Shown: in pieces, positions 40,379 through 51,700 of the stretch
Layout of the letters: each line of letters begins with the position of its first letter
How positions within the stretch are numbered: position 1 is the stretch's first letter
NCBI RefSeq assembly: GCF_041320605.1
Contig: NZ_CP166679.1
Coordinates: forward strand, 1,054,001 to 1,118,000
Length of the DNA: 64,000 nt
Source: Arenibacter antarcticus
GTDB taxonomy: Bacteria > Bacteroidota > Bacteroidia > Flavobacteriales > Flavobacteriaceae
Reading direction: 5' to 3'
Position numbers and translations under genes: made by a program
The notes under the pieces: model-generated
The model's database searches: none
Seen by the model: only the letters and a program-made list of their open reading frames with translations
Told to the model about the DNA's origin: nothing

Positions 40379-40891
40379 AATTCTAATGATTTGATTAATT
40401 GTTATTATTTTTAAAATTGGATTATTTATTCCTGTCAAATCAAGCGTAATTAAATGCTATCCACAAGAGTGAATTAGAATTTGCAGCAGTTCAGCTAGTA
40501 AACCCACCACTTTAATTAGAAATCGGATTTTAGTGGAATTCTCAATGAAACCTGTGAAATTCTCACCCAAAACAGCTGTTTAATAAGTCGGCCTAACAAA
40601 GCATCGTTATTTGGTCTATTATTACTGATATATAACACTTGTATGATTCTGATTAAGCAATCGTTGCTATGGTGTTTAAAGCACTAATAAATTCCAAAAG
40701 TAGGCGGAGCTATTACCTTTTATACGGAGAAAATTGGCAGGTTTTATATACTCAAGACACATAAATACCTATATAACCCATATTCCTGTAATACCCTAGA
40801 CCTAGTAATTCATCTCCATTTGCTATGTTAGCAACTTATTGGGACAATTGTGATAAAAAATTCTAACCAAATAATATTCAGCATCCAATAA
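40379..40891. other. Divergent intergenic region
   Basis: 513 AT-rich bases between the barrel gene and the histidine kinase gene. A minus-strand TACTTTTG box at 40695-40702 is a possible promoter, but it is 317 bases from the barrel start. No RNA gene or ORF seen. Confidence 0.45.
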
Positions 40892-42958
40892 ATGAATCTG
40901 AACCAAAGACACACTATGGGTAATAAAAAATGCATTTTATTTTGTATTCCCCAGGCTACATCACAACGCGCCCTATATTTATCCTACTTCCTATTTTTAG
41001 TTTGGACGGGGTGTATGGCCCAAAACAAACTGGAAGACCTAAGACAAAACCTCTCATTGGCTACCAATGATTCCTTACAGATCAGCTTAAAAATGAAAAT
41101 TTCCAGAGAATTGCATAGGCAAGCTGAGCATGCAGAAGAGGATATTGAAATTGCAAAAGAGGCCGTTGATCAAGCTATAAATACCCCAAATTCCATATTA
41201 TATGCAAGGGCACTTAATAACTTAGGCTTGCTATATCGATATCATCAACAATACCCGCTATCCATACCGCTCCATGTAAAAGCTTTTGAAATTATAAAGG
41301 ACCAGAATGGATTCACCTTGGACAAGATGATATTTGCCAACAATGCCGGAGTGGCTGGCAGATATAATGCAGACTACGAATTGGCAGTAAGCTATTATAT
41401 GAAAGCCTTACGAATTGCAGAAGCAGAAAATAGCCTATTAAATATAGAGATTGCTAGTAATGGTCTTGGAAATACTTTTATGGCTATCCCCCACAGGACG
41501 GAAGAAGGCTTCAACTATTTACAACGTGCCCTAGAGGTTGCTAAACAAGCAGACAATCGCTTGGGACTGGCCATGAACTACCTAACCATAAGCGGTTATC
41601 ACGACAATCTACATCAGCATGAAAAGGCGCGCTCCTATCTAAATAAGCTCTTAAAACTCAATCAAGAGTTAAATGACACCTATGGCAAGGCCATGACCCT
41701 AAAGGCGTTTGGAGAGAGCTATTTAACAGAAAACAAAAACCTTGCCCTATCGGAAGATTACTTTTTAGAGGCCCATCAAATGTTTAAGGATTTAGGGGAC
41801 AAACACAGACAGGCGTTGACACTTTATAATTTAGGATTAGTGTCCTTTAAGCAAAAGAACTACCCCCTTAGCTTAGAACGATTGAACGATGCCCTAAGCA
41901 GGTCCGAACAGTTGAATGACAAGGTGTTGATTGTGAATATTTCTGAAATTATTTCTACCATACATGAAGAAACAGCCAACTATTCCGAAGCCCTAGTGTA
42001 TTATAAAAAAGCTAGAGATTATAAGGACAGTATAAACCTTGCCTCCCAAGAAGTACAAATTGCCACCATTAGCAACCAATTTAATCTAGAGAAAAAAGAA
42101 GCAGAAATAGGATTATTAAAAAAAGAGCAGTCTTTTCAATCAGAGCAGATAATGAATCATAAAGCTGCCATTAAAAATAGGGGAATAATAATATTCCTAT
42201 TGGCCGCTGTTTTCTTAACACTTGCAATCATAATATTGCTTCAGTACAAGAACCATAAGAATAAAAAAGCAATACAAACTATAATTCATCAACAAGAAAA
42301 GGAAAAGGTAGAAGCAGATTATAAGAGGAATTTACTGGAAGCCGAAATCCTGGCAAATCAAATGAAATTAAATCCACATTTCCTGTTCAATTGCCTTAAC
42401 TCTATCAAATACCTAATCCAACAAAATGACACCAAAAAGGCGATTAAATACTTGGTTAAATTCTCTAGGTTTACCCGTATGGTTCTAGAGAGCGCTAACA
42501 AACCCATGCACAGTATAATGGAGGAATTGGAGCTTACCACTTATTATCTGGAACTCGAAAAAAATCGATTTAATAGTGATTTTACCTACACTTTTTGTAA
42601 TACAATTGACAATGAAGCAAATAAAGTATATCTTCCAACTATGTTATTGCAGCCATTTGTGGAAAATGCAATTTGGCACGGTCTTTTACCCAGCAATAAA
42701 GAGATTAAATGTGTTGCAATAATGGTTAAAAGAAATAACGGTATGGTAGAAATTCATATTGAAGACAATGGACAGGGGCGTCAAGAAAAAAAACCATCCC
42801 AATATGGCGCACATAAAAGCAGGGGAACTGAAATAGTTGATAAGCGGATCCATTTATTCAACAAGAGTTATAACAAATCCTTAGACTATAGAATAATCGA
42901 CAAAAAAGATAGCAATGGGGAGGCTTTGGGAACTTGTGTTGTTCTTAATATTAAGTAA
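40892..42958 (+). CDS. TPR-containing LytS-type sensor histidine kinase
   Basis: 688 residues. An N-terminal hydrophobic leader (LSYFLFLVWTGCMAQ) is followed by a periplasmic stretch of TPR-like helical repeats (about 55-375), a coiled-coil linker, one membrane helix (IIIFLLAAVFLTLAIIILL, about 430-450), and a His_kinase domain with QMKLNPHFLFNCLNSIKYL (phospho-His near 496). The ATP lid region has LQPFVENAIWHGL and VEIHIEDNGQGRQEK. This class lacks the standard HisKA dimer domain and pairs with LytTR regulators; one follows 17 bases downstream. The TPR sensor probably detects envelope proteins or peptides. Confidence 0.92.
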   Translation: MNLNQRHTMGNKKCILFCIPQATSQRALYLSYFLFLVWTGCMAQNKLEDLRQNLSLATNDSLQISLKMKISRELHRQAEHAEEDIEIAKEAVDQAINTPNSILYARALNNLGLLYRYHQQYPLSIPLHVKAFEIIKDQNGFTLDKMIFANNAGVAGRYNADYELAVSYYMKALRIAEAENSLLNIEIASNGLGNTFMAIPHRTEEGFNYLQRALEVAKQADNRLGLAMNYLTISGYHDNLHQHEKARSYLNKLLKLNQELNDTYGKAMTLKAFGESYLTENKNLALSEDYFLEAHQMFKDLGDKHRQALTLYNLGLVSFKQKNYPLSLERLNDALSRSEQLNDKVLIVNISEIISTIHEETANYSEALVYYKKARDYKDSINLASQEVQIATISNQFNLEKKEAEIGLLKKEQSFQSEQIMNHKAAIKNRGIIIFLLAAVFLTLAIIILLQYKNHKNKKAIQTIIHQQEKEKVEADYKRNLLEAEILANQMKLNPHFLFNCLNSIKYLIQQNDTKKAIKYLVKFSRFTRMVLESANKPMHSIMEELELTTYYLELEKNRFNSDFTYTFCNTIDNEANKVYLPTMLLQPFVENAIWHGLLPSNKEIKCVAIMVKRNNGMVEIHIEDNGQGRQEKKPSQYGAHKSRGTEIVDKRIHLFNKSYNKSLDYRIIDKKDSNGEALGTCVVLNIK

Positions 42959-42975
42959 TAATAAAGATAAGGGTA

Positions 42976-43731
42976 ATGAACATTGCTATATTGGATGACG
43001 AACTACACTGTGTAGAAAGCTTATTATTTCATATTCGTCAATTATTTCCAGATTTTAAGGTAGCTTACAAAGGCACCAATCCTGTTGAGGCATTAAAATC
43101 ATTAAAGGAACTGGACATAGACCTTCTTTTTTTAGATGTTGAGATGCCGGGGATGAATGGGTTCGAATTTTTGGAACAATTTGACAAACTTCCATTCGAC
43201 GTGATTTTCACCACCGCATATAGCCAATATGCCATTCAGGCATTTAAAGCCCAGGCTAATAACTACCTTTTAAAACCGATTGACGAGGATGAACTTGAGG
43301 AAGCGATTAATCAGTGGCTAGAAAAATCTCCTAACTCGGAGGAATCCTCTGCTGAGATTTGCAACTTATTAAACCATCTGAAGAAAGAAAATCTCTTAAA
43401 AAATAAAATAGCCGTTCCAGTGAGTGATGGTCTGGAGTTTGTTGAAATAAAGAACATCCTATATTGTCAGAGCCAAAATAATTATACTTCTATTTTTTTA
43501 AAGAATGGAGAGAAGTTATTTATATGCAGGACCCTAAAGGATGTAGAAAATTCCCTAAAGCGATTTCTATTTCTCAGAGTGCACCAATCTTACTTGATTA
43601 ATCCCAGTTATATGCAAAAATACATTCGGAACGATGGGGGGTATATCCTAATGTCCAATGACCAAAGCATACCGATAAGCAGTTCTAAAAAAGCAATGAT
43701 CGCCGAGATCTTTGATGGTATTAATAGTTGA
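42976..43731 (+). CDS. LytTR-family response regulator
   Basis: 251 residues. The receiver domain (1-120) has the acidic pair DDE near residue 8, the phospho-acceptor Asp in DLLFLDVEMPGM (about 56), Thr in FTTAYSQYA and Lys in LLKPID. The C-terminal LytTR DNA-binding domain (about 145-250) has IAVPVSDGLEFVEIKNILYCQSQNNYTSIFLKNG, CRTLKDVENSL, and FLRVHQSYLINPSYM. It is the cognate partner of the histidine kinase just upstream. Targets are not evident, but the porin and nitrite-reductase genes downstream are candidates. Confidence 0.93.
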   Translation: MNIAILDDELHCVESLLFHIRQLFPDFKVAYKGTNPVEALKSLKELDIDLLFLDVEMPGMNGFEFLEQFDKLPFDVIFTTAYSQYAIQAFKAQANNYLLKPIDEDELEEAINQWLEKSPNSEESSAEICNLLNHLKKENLLKNKIAVPVSDGLEFVEIKNILYCQSQNNYTSIFLKNGEKLFICRTLKDVENSLKRFLFLRVHQSYLINPSYMQKYIRNDGGYILMSNDQSIPISSSKKAMIAEIFDGINS

Positions 43732-43875
43732 TAATGAACCTCATTAAACATTATTTCGATTCACAATTCACCTACTACATTTAGAATATTAGTATAGAAA
43801 CAGTGTGCCTGACAATCGTCATAGTTTTATATCCTGGAAAGTTGAATTTTTGCTCCTAGCAATAACTGATCAATT

Positions 43876-45138
43876 ATGAAACCAGACAACTTTATCAAAG
43901 TCGTTTTTTGTTTTTTTATATTTTCTTTTGGGCACGCGCAATTCTCCCTTGACACAGAATTACGTCCGCGGGCCGAATATCGTCATGGGTATAAAACACT
44001 TATCCCAGACCATGTGGATGCCGCCCTATTTGTATCGCAGCGCACCAGATTGAATGCAGATTACAAACTGGATGGCCTATCCTTCTATTTAAGCCTTCAG
44101 GATGTACGGGTCTGGGGCGATGTCCCACAACTTAACCTGTCCGATAAGAACGGACTGGGAATTCACCAGGTATGGGGGGAAATACAACTTCTTGAAGACC
44201 TATCCCTTAAGGTAGGAAGACAGGAAATTAGTTATGATGATCATCGGATATTTGGGAATGTTGGCTGGGCACAACAAGCCCGTAGTCACGATGCCCTACT
44301 CCTTAAGTATCAAAAATCAGATTTTAAGATACATTTGGGCCTTGCCTATAATCAAGATGCAGAGCGCCTCAATGGGACTACTTTAACCACCCCTAGCACA
44401 TACAAGAGCCTACACTATATCTGGGGAAATAAAACTTGGGAACAGTTTTCTGCCAGCCTTCTAATACTGAACAACGGGGAACAATTTATAGACCTAATCA
44501 ACAGCAATAATAACAAAACCAGATACAGTCAGACTTTGGGAACTCACCTGAAATATCAGGAAGGCCATTTAAACCTAAGCTCCAATATTTTCTACCAAAT
44601 AGGCAAAGATGTTCTTGATAATGATCTAAATGCATTTCTTTTGGCCTTGGAAGGAAATTATAACGTGACCCAAAAATGGCGGGTTGGCCTTGGTGCAGAA
44701 TTACAGAGTGGAAATAACAACGGACTTCCTGCCGACGGCAAGAACAAGGCCTTTACCCCCTTCTATGGCACCAACCATAAATTTAATGGTCATATGGATT
44801 ATTTCTACGTGGGCAGCCATAACAACAATGTTGGATTGTTGGATGTGTACGTTCAGACAAAACTAACCATTAGCGAAAAATCCGATCTAAGCCTTGCCTT
44901 TCATAATTTCTCAGCAGAAGGCAAAATTTCCGGTACGGACAAAAAGGAACTGGGCAGTGAATTAGATTTGGCCTATGCCTATAAACTTCAAAAATATGTT
45001 TCCTTGACCACCGGATATTCACATTTATTCCCAACTAAAGGTATGGAAACCTTAAAAGGAAATTCCGATGGAAACACCAATAATTGGGGTTGGGTAATGC
45101 TGACAATCAACCCTACTTTGTTTACCACCAAAGAATAA
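43876..45138 (+). CDS. Alginate-export-family outer-membrane porin
   Basis: 420 residues. The signal peptide ends FSFGHAQ. The rest is a beta-barrel: FSLDTELRPRAEYRHGY opening, RLNADYKLDGLSFYLSLQDVRVWGDVPQL, LSLKVGRQEISYDDHRIFG, KFNGHMDYFYVG, closing NWGWVMLTINPTLF. These are the AlgE-like alginate_exp pattern, used in Bacteroidota for diverse solutes. It stands between the two-component system and the nitrite-reductase operon and may serve as the outer-membrane pore for nitrite or an organic substrate; that link is inference. Confidence 0.82.
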   Translation: MKPDNFIKVVFCFFIFSFGHAQFSLDTELRPRAEYRHGYKTLIPDHVDAALFVSQRTRLNADYKLDGLSFYLSLQDVRVWGDVPQLNLSDKNGLGIHQVWGEIQLLEDLSLKVGRQEISYDDHRIFGNVGWAQQARSHDALLLKYQKSDFKIHLGLAYNQDAERLNGTTLTTPSTYKSLHYIWGNKTWEQFSASLLILNNGEQFIDLINSNNNKTRYSQTLGTHLKYQEGHLNLSSNIFYQIGKDVLDNDLNAFLLALEGNYNVTQKWRVGLGAELQSGNNNGLPADGKNKAFTPFYGTNHKFNGHMDYFYVGSHNNNVGLLDVYVQTKLTISEKSDLSLAFHNFSAEGKISGTDKKELGSELDLAYAYKLQKYVSLTTGYSHLFPTKGMETLKGNSDGNTNNWGWVMLTINPTLFTTKE

Positions 45139-45477
45139 GCAAAAACCTTATCTTAGATATTTCAAAGCCCAAAAAAGAATTCTATCCAAAGGACAAGCTA
45201 ATAATAATCTTCTGAAATAGGCAGATTAGGGCAATCTATGATTTCAAGCACATAACAAACTTCCAAACCATTGTTTAATCATTTAGAACCCACACTGCAA
45301 ACCTCCTACTTTTTGATATCAGTACTAATATAACTATATTTCAAAGTGAATTAGGAATCCAACCATTAAGGTAATTTGCTTTTTGTATTTTCAAAACTGC
45401 GCTTACCTCTCTTAACATAAAAGTTAACACTCTCCATATTTAATGTTAATTGCTATTATTGATTAGGAAAGTATAAA

Positions 45478-45495
45478 ATATGATAAACGTCATAT
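45478..45495 (+). promoter_or_regulatory. FNR/CRP-type operator upstream of nirK
   Basis: ATATGA-TAAACG-TCATAT, a perfect palindrome carrying the TGA-N6-TCA core of CRP/FNR-family sites. Its centre is about 42 bases upstream of the transcription start predicted from the -7 box, the usual class II activation position. Confidence 0.65.
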
Positions 45496-45515
45496 CTTGA
45501 ACAGTCCTGCTAGTT

Positions 45516-45523
45516 TAATTTTG
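45516..45523 (+). promoter_or_regulatory. -7 box of the nirK operon
   Basis: TAATTTTG matches TAnnTTTG. No good -33 element is seen, consistent with activator-dependent expression from the palindrome just upstream. Confidence 0.6.
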
Positions 45524-45584
45524 CCCCTATTAAAGGAGTATAAAAAGAATAAAATCTTACAATAACCAAATAAAACACTTAATT

Positions 45585-47042
45585 ATGATGTCTAAGACTA
45601 CCAAAACCACAGTCCTGCGATCAGCACTATTAGCTGGTATGGCCTCTCTTCTTTTTTCCTGTGCCGAAAAGAAGAAAAAAGAGTACGCCAGTACTGCTGA
45701 AATTCCTGCTACTCGAGAAATGATCGCAGAATTAACCTCGCCACCATATGTTCCCACACCAGTAGGAAAGAGAAAGGCCAAAAAGCTGATCGTAGATATG
45801 GAAATCCTAGAACAAGAAGGTGAAATGACCAATGGGGTCCGCTATATTTATTGGACCTTCGGAGGAACGGTTCCAGGAAGTTTTATTAGGACAAGGGTTG
45901 GTGACGAGGTGGAATTTCATCTAAAAAATCACCCAGACAACAAATTGCCACACAATATAGATTTGCATGCGGTTACCGGCCCAGGTGGTGGTGCAGAATC
46001 TTCATTTGTAGCTCCTGGTCGTGAAAAGGTATTCTCCTTTAAAACTCTAAATCCAGGTCTTTATGTATACCACTGTGCTACAGCGCCCGTGGGAATGCAC
46101 ATTGCCAACGGAATGTATGGCCTAATCTTAGTGGAGCCCGAAGGTGGCCTACCACCGGTAGATAAGGAATACTACATTATGCAGGGCGATTTCTATACCA
46201 AAGGTGCCAATGGCGAGCGAGGTCTGCAACCATTCGATATGCAGAAAGCTGTTGATGAACGCGCTGACTATGTAGTTTTTAATGGTAAAATGGGAGCCCT
46301 AACCGGGGACAATGCCCTAACTGCCAACGTTGGGGAAACCATTCGTTTATTTGTAGGCAACGGTGGCCCAAACCTAGTCTCCTCTTTTCATGTGATAGGG
46401 GAAATTTTTGACAAGGTTTATGTTGAAGGTGGCGATATGGTTAACAAAAATGTACAAACCACGCTAATCCCTGCTGGAGGAGCCGCCATAGTAGAATTTA
46501 AGGTCGATGTCCCAGGTACTTTTATTCTGGTGGACCATTCCATTTTCAGGGCCTTTAACAAAGGTGCCTTGGGAATGCTAAAAGTAGAAGGTGAAGAAAA
46601 TAAATCCATTTACTCAGGGGAACTGGAAGAAGGGATTTATTTGCCCGAAGGTCCTGGTATCCAAACAATGCCGAGTACTGATGAGGTTAAAGAATCTGAT
46701 ATACCCGCCAAATCCATGGCAGAGAAAATGGAGTTCGGAAAAGCGACTTATATGCAGACCTGTTTTGCCTGTCACCAAGGAGAAGGACAAGGTATTGCAG
46801 AAGCATTTCCCCCACTGGCAAAATCAGATTATTTAAATGCCGATGTTGAGCGCGCCATAGATATTGTATTGTACGGCCTAACAGGAGAGATAACTGTAAA
46901 CGGGAAAAAATACAACAGTGTTATGACCTCTCAGTCCCTATCCGATGAGGAAGTTGCCAATGTGATGACCTACATTTATAACAGTTGGGGCAATTCTAAA
47001 AAGGATGTCACCCCCGCCATGGTAAAAAGCAGAAGAAATTAA
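45585..47042 (+). CDS. nirK: Copper nitrite reductase with fused C-terminal cytochrome c
   Basis: 485 residues. Reduces nitrite to nitric oxide. The SPII leader ends LLFSC (Cys26), so it is membrane-anchored in the periplasm. Type 1 copper ligands: His123, Cys164, His172, Met177. Type 2 copper ligands: His128, His163, His318. Catalytic Asp126 and His269 are also present ([42 protein letters not shown]). Residues ~380-470 add a class I cytochrome c with CFACH (Cys393, Cys396, His397) and a probable distal Met near 447, making a self-contained electron entry. First gene of a nirK-nirV-sco operon behind an FNR-type site. Confidence 0.95.
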   Translation: MMSKTTKTTVLRSALLAGMASLLFSCAEKKKKEYASTAEIPATREMIAELTSPPYVPTPVGKRKAKKLIVDMEILEQEGEMTNGVRYIYWTFGGTVPGSFIRTRVGDEVEFHLKNHPDNKLPHNIDLHAVTGPGGGAESSFVAPGREKVFSFKTLNPGLYVYHCATAPVGMHIANGMYGLILVEPEGGLPPVDKEYYIMQGDFYTKGANGERGLQPFDMQKAVDERADYVVFNGKMGALTGDNALTANVGETIRLFVGNGGPNLVSSFHVIGEIFDKVYVEGGDMVNKNVQTTLIPAGGAAIVEFKVDVPGTFILVDHSIFRAFNKGALGMLKVEGEENKSIYSGELEEGIYLPEGPGIQTMPSTDEVKESDIPAKSMAEKMEFGKATYMQTCFACHQGEGQGIAEAFPPLAKSDYLNADVERAIDIVLYGLTGEITVNGKKYNSVMTSQSLSDEEVANVMTYIYNSWGNSKKDVTPAMVKSRRN

Positions 47043-47066
47043 TCTAGTTAATCTAACAGAAGAATA

Positions 47067-47864
47067 ATGGGTCCCTCTTTAAAAATAGCCTTCATCTTTT
47101 TATGCAGTTTCATTGTTGGCACTGCTTCCGCCCAACGGAATGAAATGGCCGTTGTAAAAGGAGGGACTTACATTCCGTTATACGGCGTGGATTCTACGGC
47201 CGTCACGGTAAAATCTTTCAAGATGGATGTATATCCAGTGACCAATAGCGACTATTTGCGTTTTGTGGAAGAACATCCACAATGGCAACGCAGTAAGATA
47301 ATACGATTGTTTTCGGATGGTAATTACCTAGTGAATTGGGAGGGGGACACCTCTTTTGGAGATGTATTACAGCCCAATGCACCTATCACCAATATCTCTT
47401 GGTTCGCTGCTAAAAATTATTGTGAATGCCTAGGCAAACGTTTGCCCACTGTTGACGAGTGGGAATACGCCGCTATGGCAGATCAAACTATGGCAGACGC
47501 CCGAACAAAAGAAAGCTACAACCAGCAGATTCTAGATTGGTACGAGGCGCCCAAAACTTTTAAAAACAAGATAGGATCTACCTTTAAAAATTACTGGGGA
47601 ATTTACGATCTTCATGGATTGGTCTGGGAATGGACCATCGATTTCAATTCCGTATTAATTTCTGGGGAATCCCGTAAGGATGTAGATAAGGACAGCAATC
47701 TATTTTGCGGCAGTGCCGCTGTAGGAGCATCGGACCTTATGAACTATGCCGCCTTTATGCGGTACGCCCTTAGAGGAAGTCTAAAAGCCAGTTATTCTAT
47801 GAGAAACCTTGGGTTCAGGTGTGTAGAACCCCTTAATAAAATGAATGAAAATTCTAGTCGATAA
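47067..47864 (+). CDS. NirV-like formylglycine-generating-enzyme-family protein
   Basis: 265 residues. The signal peptide ends VGTASAQ. The FGE-sulfatase domain fills the rest: MAVVKGGTYIPLYG, VKSFKMDVYPVTNSDYLRFVEEHPQW, NAPITNISWFAAKNYCECLGKRLPTVDEWEYAA, YDLHGLVWEWTIDF, SYSMRNLGFRCV. The copper-site Cys pair of genuine FGE is not seen, so it probably does not make formylglycine. Genes of this kind (nirV) commonly accompany nirK; the role may be maturation or stability of the reductase. It lies 24 bases after nirK. Confidence 0.88.
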   Translation: MGPSLKIAFIFLCSFIVGTASAQRNEMAVVKGGTYIPLYGVDSTAVTVKSFKMDVYPVTNSDYLRFVEEHPQWQRSKIIRLFSDGNYLVNWEGDTSFGDVLQPNAPITNISWFAAKNYCECLGKRLPTVDEWEYAAMADQTMADARTKESYNQQILDWYEAPKTFKNKIGSTFKNYWGIYDLHGLVWEWTIDFNSVLISGESRKDVDKDSNLFCGSAAVGASDLMNYAAFMRYALRGSLKASYSMRNLGFRCVEPLNKMNENSSR

Positions 47865-47865
47865 A

Positions 47866-48570
47866 ATGAAAAACACCTTAAAGATTGTCCTATTATTTCT
47901 TCTTGTCGGCAGCTTCACCTCTTGCAATTTTGGCAAGAACGATAAAACTGCCTCTGTAATTTATGAATGCCCCATGCATTGCGAAGGAGAGAAAACCTAT
48001 GACCAACCGGGAAGTTGCCCAGTTTGTAAAATGGATTTGGTTCCGGTATCCATCAAGGAAAAAAAAGATGGTGCAATTTCTGATCTTTCCATTTATAATC
48101 TACCCTCTATATGGACCACACAAAACAACGAAGAAATTGAGCTAAAGGAATTACAAGGCGATGTTGTGGTTATGGTAATGATATATACTTCTTGCCAAAC
48201 GGCGTGCCCAAGATTGGCCGCAGATATGCGCAACATTGAAAAACAGATCCCTGCAGACAAAAAAGATAAGGTCACCCTAGTCCTAGTAAGTATAGATCCG
48301 GAAACAGACACCCCAGAGCGATTGGCAGCATTTGCCAAGGAAAATAAGATGGATTCTAAGAAATGGGTATTACTAAGAGGCTCTGAAGAAAATACCCTCG
48401 AATTTGCTGCCGTATTAGCCGTAAACTACAAGAGAATATCTCCATTGGATTTTTCCCACAGCAACATCATTAGTGTTTTTGACCAAGGGGGCGAACTGGC
48501 GCACCAACAAGAAGGTCTTGGGGTAAATAACAAGGAAACCATTTCAAAAATCCTTGAATTGGTCAATTAA
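47866..48570 (+). CDS. SCO1/SenC copper chaperone with heavy-metal-binding domain
   Basis: 234 residues from ATG 47866, one base after the previous stop; an upstream in-frame start (47845) would overlap it and weaken the signal peptide. The SPII leader ends SFTSC. Residues ~35-65 are a heavy-metal-binding domain (YECPMHCEGEKTYDQPGSCPVCKMDLVPV). The thioredoxin-like SCO domain follows with the copper motif CQTAC (TSCQTACPRLA) and His in LDFSHSNIISVFD. It delivers copper to periplasmic oxidases or, here, most likely to the type 1/type 2 copper sites of NirK. Confidence 0.88.
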   Translation: MKNTLKIVLLFLLVGSFTSCNFGKNDKTASVIYECPMHCEGEKTYDQPGSCPVCKMDLVPVSIKEKKDGAISDLSIYNLPSIWTTQNNEEIELKELQGDVVVMVMIYTSCQTACPRLAADMRNIEKQIPADKKDKVTLVLVSIDPETDTPERLAAFAKENKMDSKKWVLLRGSEENTLEFAAVLAVNYKRISPLDFSHSNIISVFDQGGELAHQQEGLGVNNKETISKILELVN

Positions 48571-48720
48571 AATAGGCCTAATTTCTATTCCTATAAATAC
48601 CGCCTATTTCAGCCACCAAAAGCCCATCAAAGCCTACTATTTTTAAGGATAGGACTACATCTCATTCCGCTGAATCCAATTATTTGAAGCTTATTTTTGG
48701 TTAAAAGGGTGTACAGAGGT

Positions 48721-48728
48721 TATATTTG
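48721..48728 (+). promoter_or_regulatory. -7 box of mfd
   Basis: TATATTTG matches TAnnTTTG, ending 14 bases before the TTG start of mfd, so the predicted 5' leader is only several bases long. Confidence 0.5.
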
Positions 48729-48742
48729 TAAAAAAAATACAG

Positions 48743-51700
48743 TTGACAAAATCTTTCTTGCCACAACTGTTTGCACAGTCTCCGCAACTGCGAAAACTGC
48801 AGACGATTATTGCCGATTCCCAAAATAACACTACACCAGGAGAACCTTCGATAACCAACCTAAAAGGTCTAACTGGATCCTCTTTATCCTTTGTAGTTGC
48901 CGAGGCCTTTGAAAAAGCCAATATTCCATTTTTATTTGTGCTTTCGGACAAGGAAGAAGCCGCCTACTACTTAAACGATTTGGAGCAGCTAATAGGTGAA
49001 AAGGATGCCCTATTTTATCCGGGCAGCTATAGGAGGCCCTACCAAATAGAAGAAACGGACAATGCAAATGTACTGTTACGTGCCGAAGTCCTTAACCGTA
49101 TCAACTCTAGAAAAAAACCAGCCGTTATTGTCACTTACCCGGATGCGCTTTTTGAAAAAGTGGTCACCAGAAGGGAATTGGAAAAAAATACTTTAAAAAT
49201 AAAACTGGACGACACGCTTTCGCTCGATTTTCTGAACGAAGTATTGTTCGAATACAAATTTAAGAGGGTCGATTTTGTTACCGAGCCGGGAGAATTTTCC
49301 GTGCGGGGTGGAATTATGGACGTATTCTCCTTTTCGCATGATGAACCTTACCGGATCGAATTTTTCGGAGACGAAGTAGACAGTATCAGAACCTTTGATG
49401 TAGAGACACAATTGTCTAATCAAAAGGTAAAGAAGATTACCATTATCCCCAATGTAGAAAATAAATTCCTGGATGAAAACAGGGAAAGCATACTGAAATA
49501 CATTGCACCAAATACTCTTATAGTAAGCAAAAACCTCAACCACCTTTTCGATAGGCTCGATTCGTTTTTTGAAAAAGCAGAGGAAGCGTTCGGCAAACTA
49601 TCCAATGAAATAAAGCGGGCTAAACCCTTAGAGCTTTTTGCAAATTCGGAATTAATACAACAACAGTTGGGGAGTTTTAAGGTATTGGAAATAGATGGGA
49701 ATAAAGATTCCAATTCCGGGGACACCATTCTATTTAATACACAACCTCAACCTTCGTTCAATAAAAAGTTTGATCTTTTAATTGATAATCTAAACCAAAA
49801 TCATACTAATGGATATGTAAATTACATTTTCTGTGCTACAGACCAACAGGCCCAACGCTTCCATGATATTTTTGAGGAAGTGGACAAGGAAGTGCATTAC
49901 AAAACCATTGTTTATCCCCTTTACCAAGGATTTTTGGATAGCGATCTAAAAATTGCCTGCTACACCGACCATCAAATTTTTGAACGATACCTGAAGTTCC
50001 ATCTGAAGAACGGATATGCTAAAAAGCAGGCCATAACCCTAAAAGACCTGAACAAACTGGAAATTGGGGACTATGTAACCCATATAGACCACGGTATAGG
50101 TAAATTTGGCGGACTTCAAAAAATAGATGTAGAAGGCAAAAAACAGGAGGCCATAAAATTGATGTACGGGGATCGTGATATCCTTTATGTAAGCATACAT
50201 TCCCTTCATAAAATCTCCAAATTCAATGGGAAGGACGGGGCTCCCCCAAAAATATACAAGCTAGGTTCGGGCGCATGGAAAAAAATTAAGGACAAGGCCA
50301 AATCGCGTGTAAAGAAAATTGCGTTCGACCTCATCCAACTCTACGCAAAACGCCGAACGGAAAAAGGTTTTCAGTACGGCCCTGACAGTTATCTACAGCT
50401 CGAATTGGAAGCCTCCTTCATCTATGAAGATACCCCCGACCAAACTAAATCTACCGAGGACATTAAAAAGGACATGGAAAATGAACGTCCTATGGACCGA
50501 CTTGTTTGCGGAGATGTGGGCTTTGGAAAGACTGAGGTGGCTATACGTGCCGCCTTTAAAGCGGTAGACAACGGTAAGCAAGTTGCTGTCCTAGTACCAA
50601 CCACCATTCTGGCCTTCCAACATCACCGTACTTTTACAGAGAGACTGAAAGATATGCCTGTCACCGTAGACTATGTCAACCGTTTTAGGACCGCAAAAGA
50701 AAAAAAGGAGACCCTTGCAAATTTGGAAGCTGGTAAGGTCGACATTATCATTGGCACCCATCAATTAGTAAACAAAAATGTAAAGTTTAAGGATTTAGGA
50801 CTCTTGATAGTAGATGAGGAACAAAAGTTTGGGGTATCGGTTAAGGACAAACTAAAATCTATCAAAGAAAATGTAGATGTGCTTACTCTTACCGCCACTC
50901 CCATTCCAAGAACCCTTCAATTTAGCCTGATGGCGGCCAGAGACCTTTCTGTCATTAATACCGCACCACCAAATAGGTATCCAATTGAGAGCGAGGTAAT
51001 CCGTTTTAGCGAAGAGACCATTAGGGATGCCATTTCTTATGAAATTCAACGCGGGGGACAGATATTTTTTATCCACAATAGGATTGAAAACATCAAGGAA
51101 GTAGCAGGCATGATACAGCGTTTGGTCCCAGACGCTAAAATAGGTATTGGTCATGGACAAATGGAAGGAAAAAAATTGGAGACCCTAATGTTGGCCTTTA
51201 TGAATGGGGAATTTGACGTATTAGTATCCACCACCATTGTAGAAAGTGGGTTGGATGTCACCAATGCAAATACCATTTTCATTAACAATGCCAATAATTT
51301 TGGATTGAGCGATCTACACCAAATGCGGGGCCGGGTAGGCCGAAGTAACAAAAAGGCATTCTGTTATTTTATTACCCCTCCCTATGAAGTCATGACCAAC
51401 GATGCCAGAAAGCGAATTCAGGCCTTAGAGCAATTTACAGCGTTGGGAAGTGGCTTTAATATTGCCATGAAAGATTTGGAAATTCGCGGAGCCGGGGATC
51501 TCCTCGGGGGTGAACAAAGCGGATTTATCAACGATATTGGATTTGATACCTACCAAAAAATATTGGCAGAGGCTATTGATGAGCTTAAAGAAAATGAGTT
51601 TAAGGATCTCTATGAAGAGGTAAAAGGAAAGCCCAAGGTTTACGTTAAGGATACTCAAATAGATTCAGATTTTGAACTGCTTTTCCCGGACAATTATATC

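Larger units (their letters stand above)
45139..45584. other. Regulatory region upstream of nirK
   Basis: 446 bases. The first ~330 show nothing clear. The last 110 hold an FNR/CRP-like palindrome (45478-45495) and a -7 box (45516-45523), listed separately. Confidence 0.6.
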
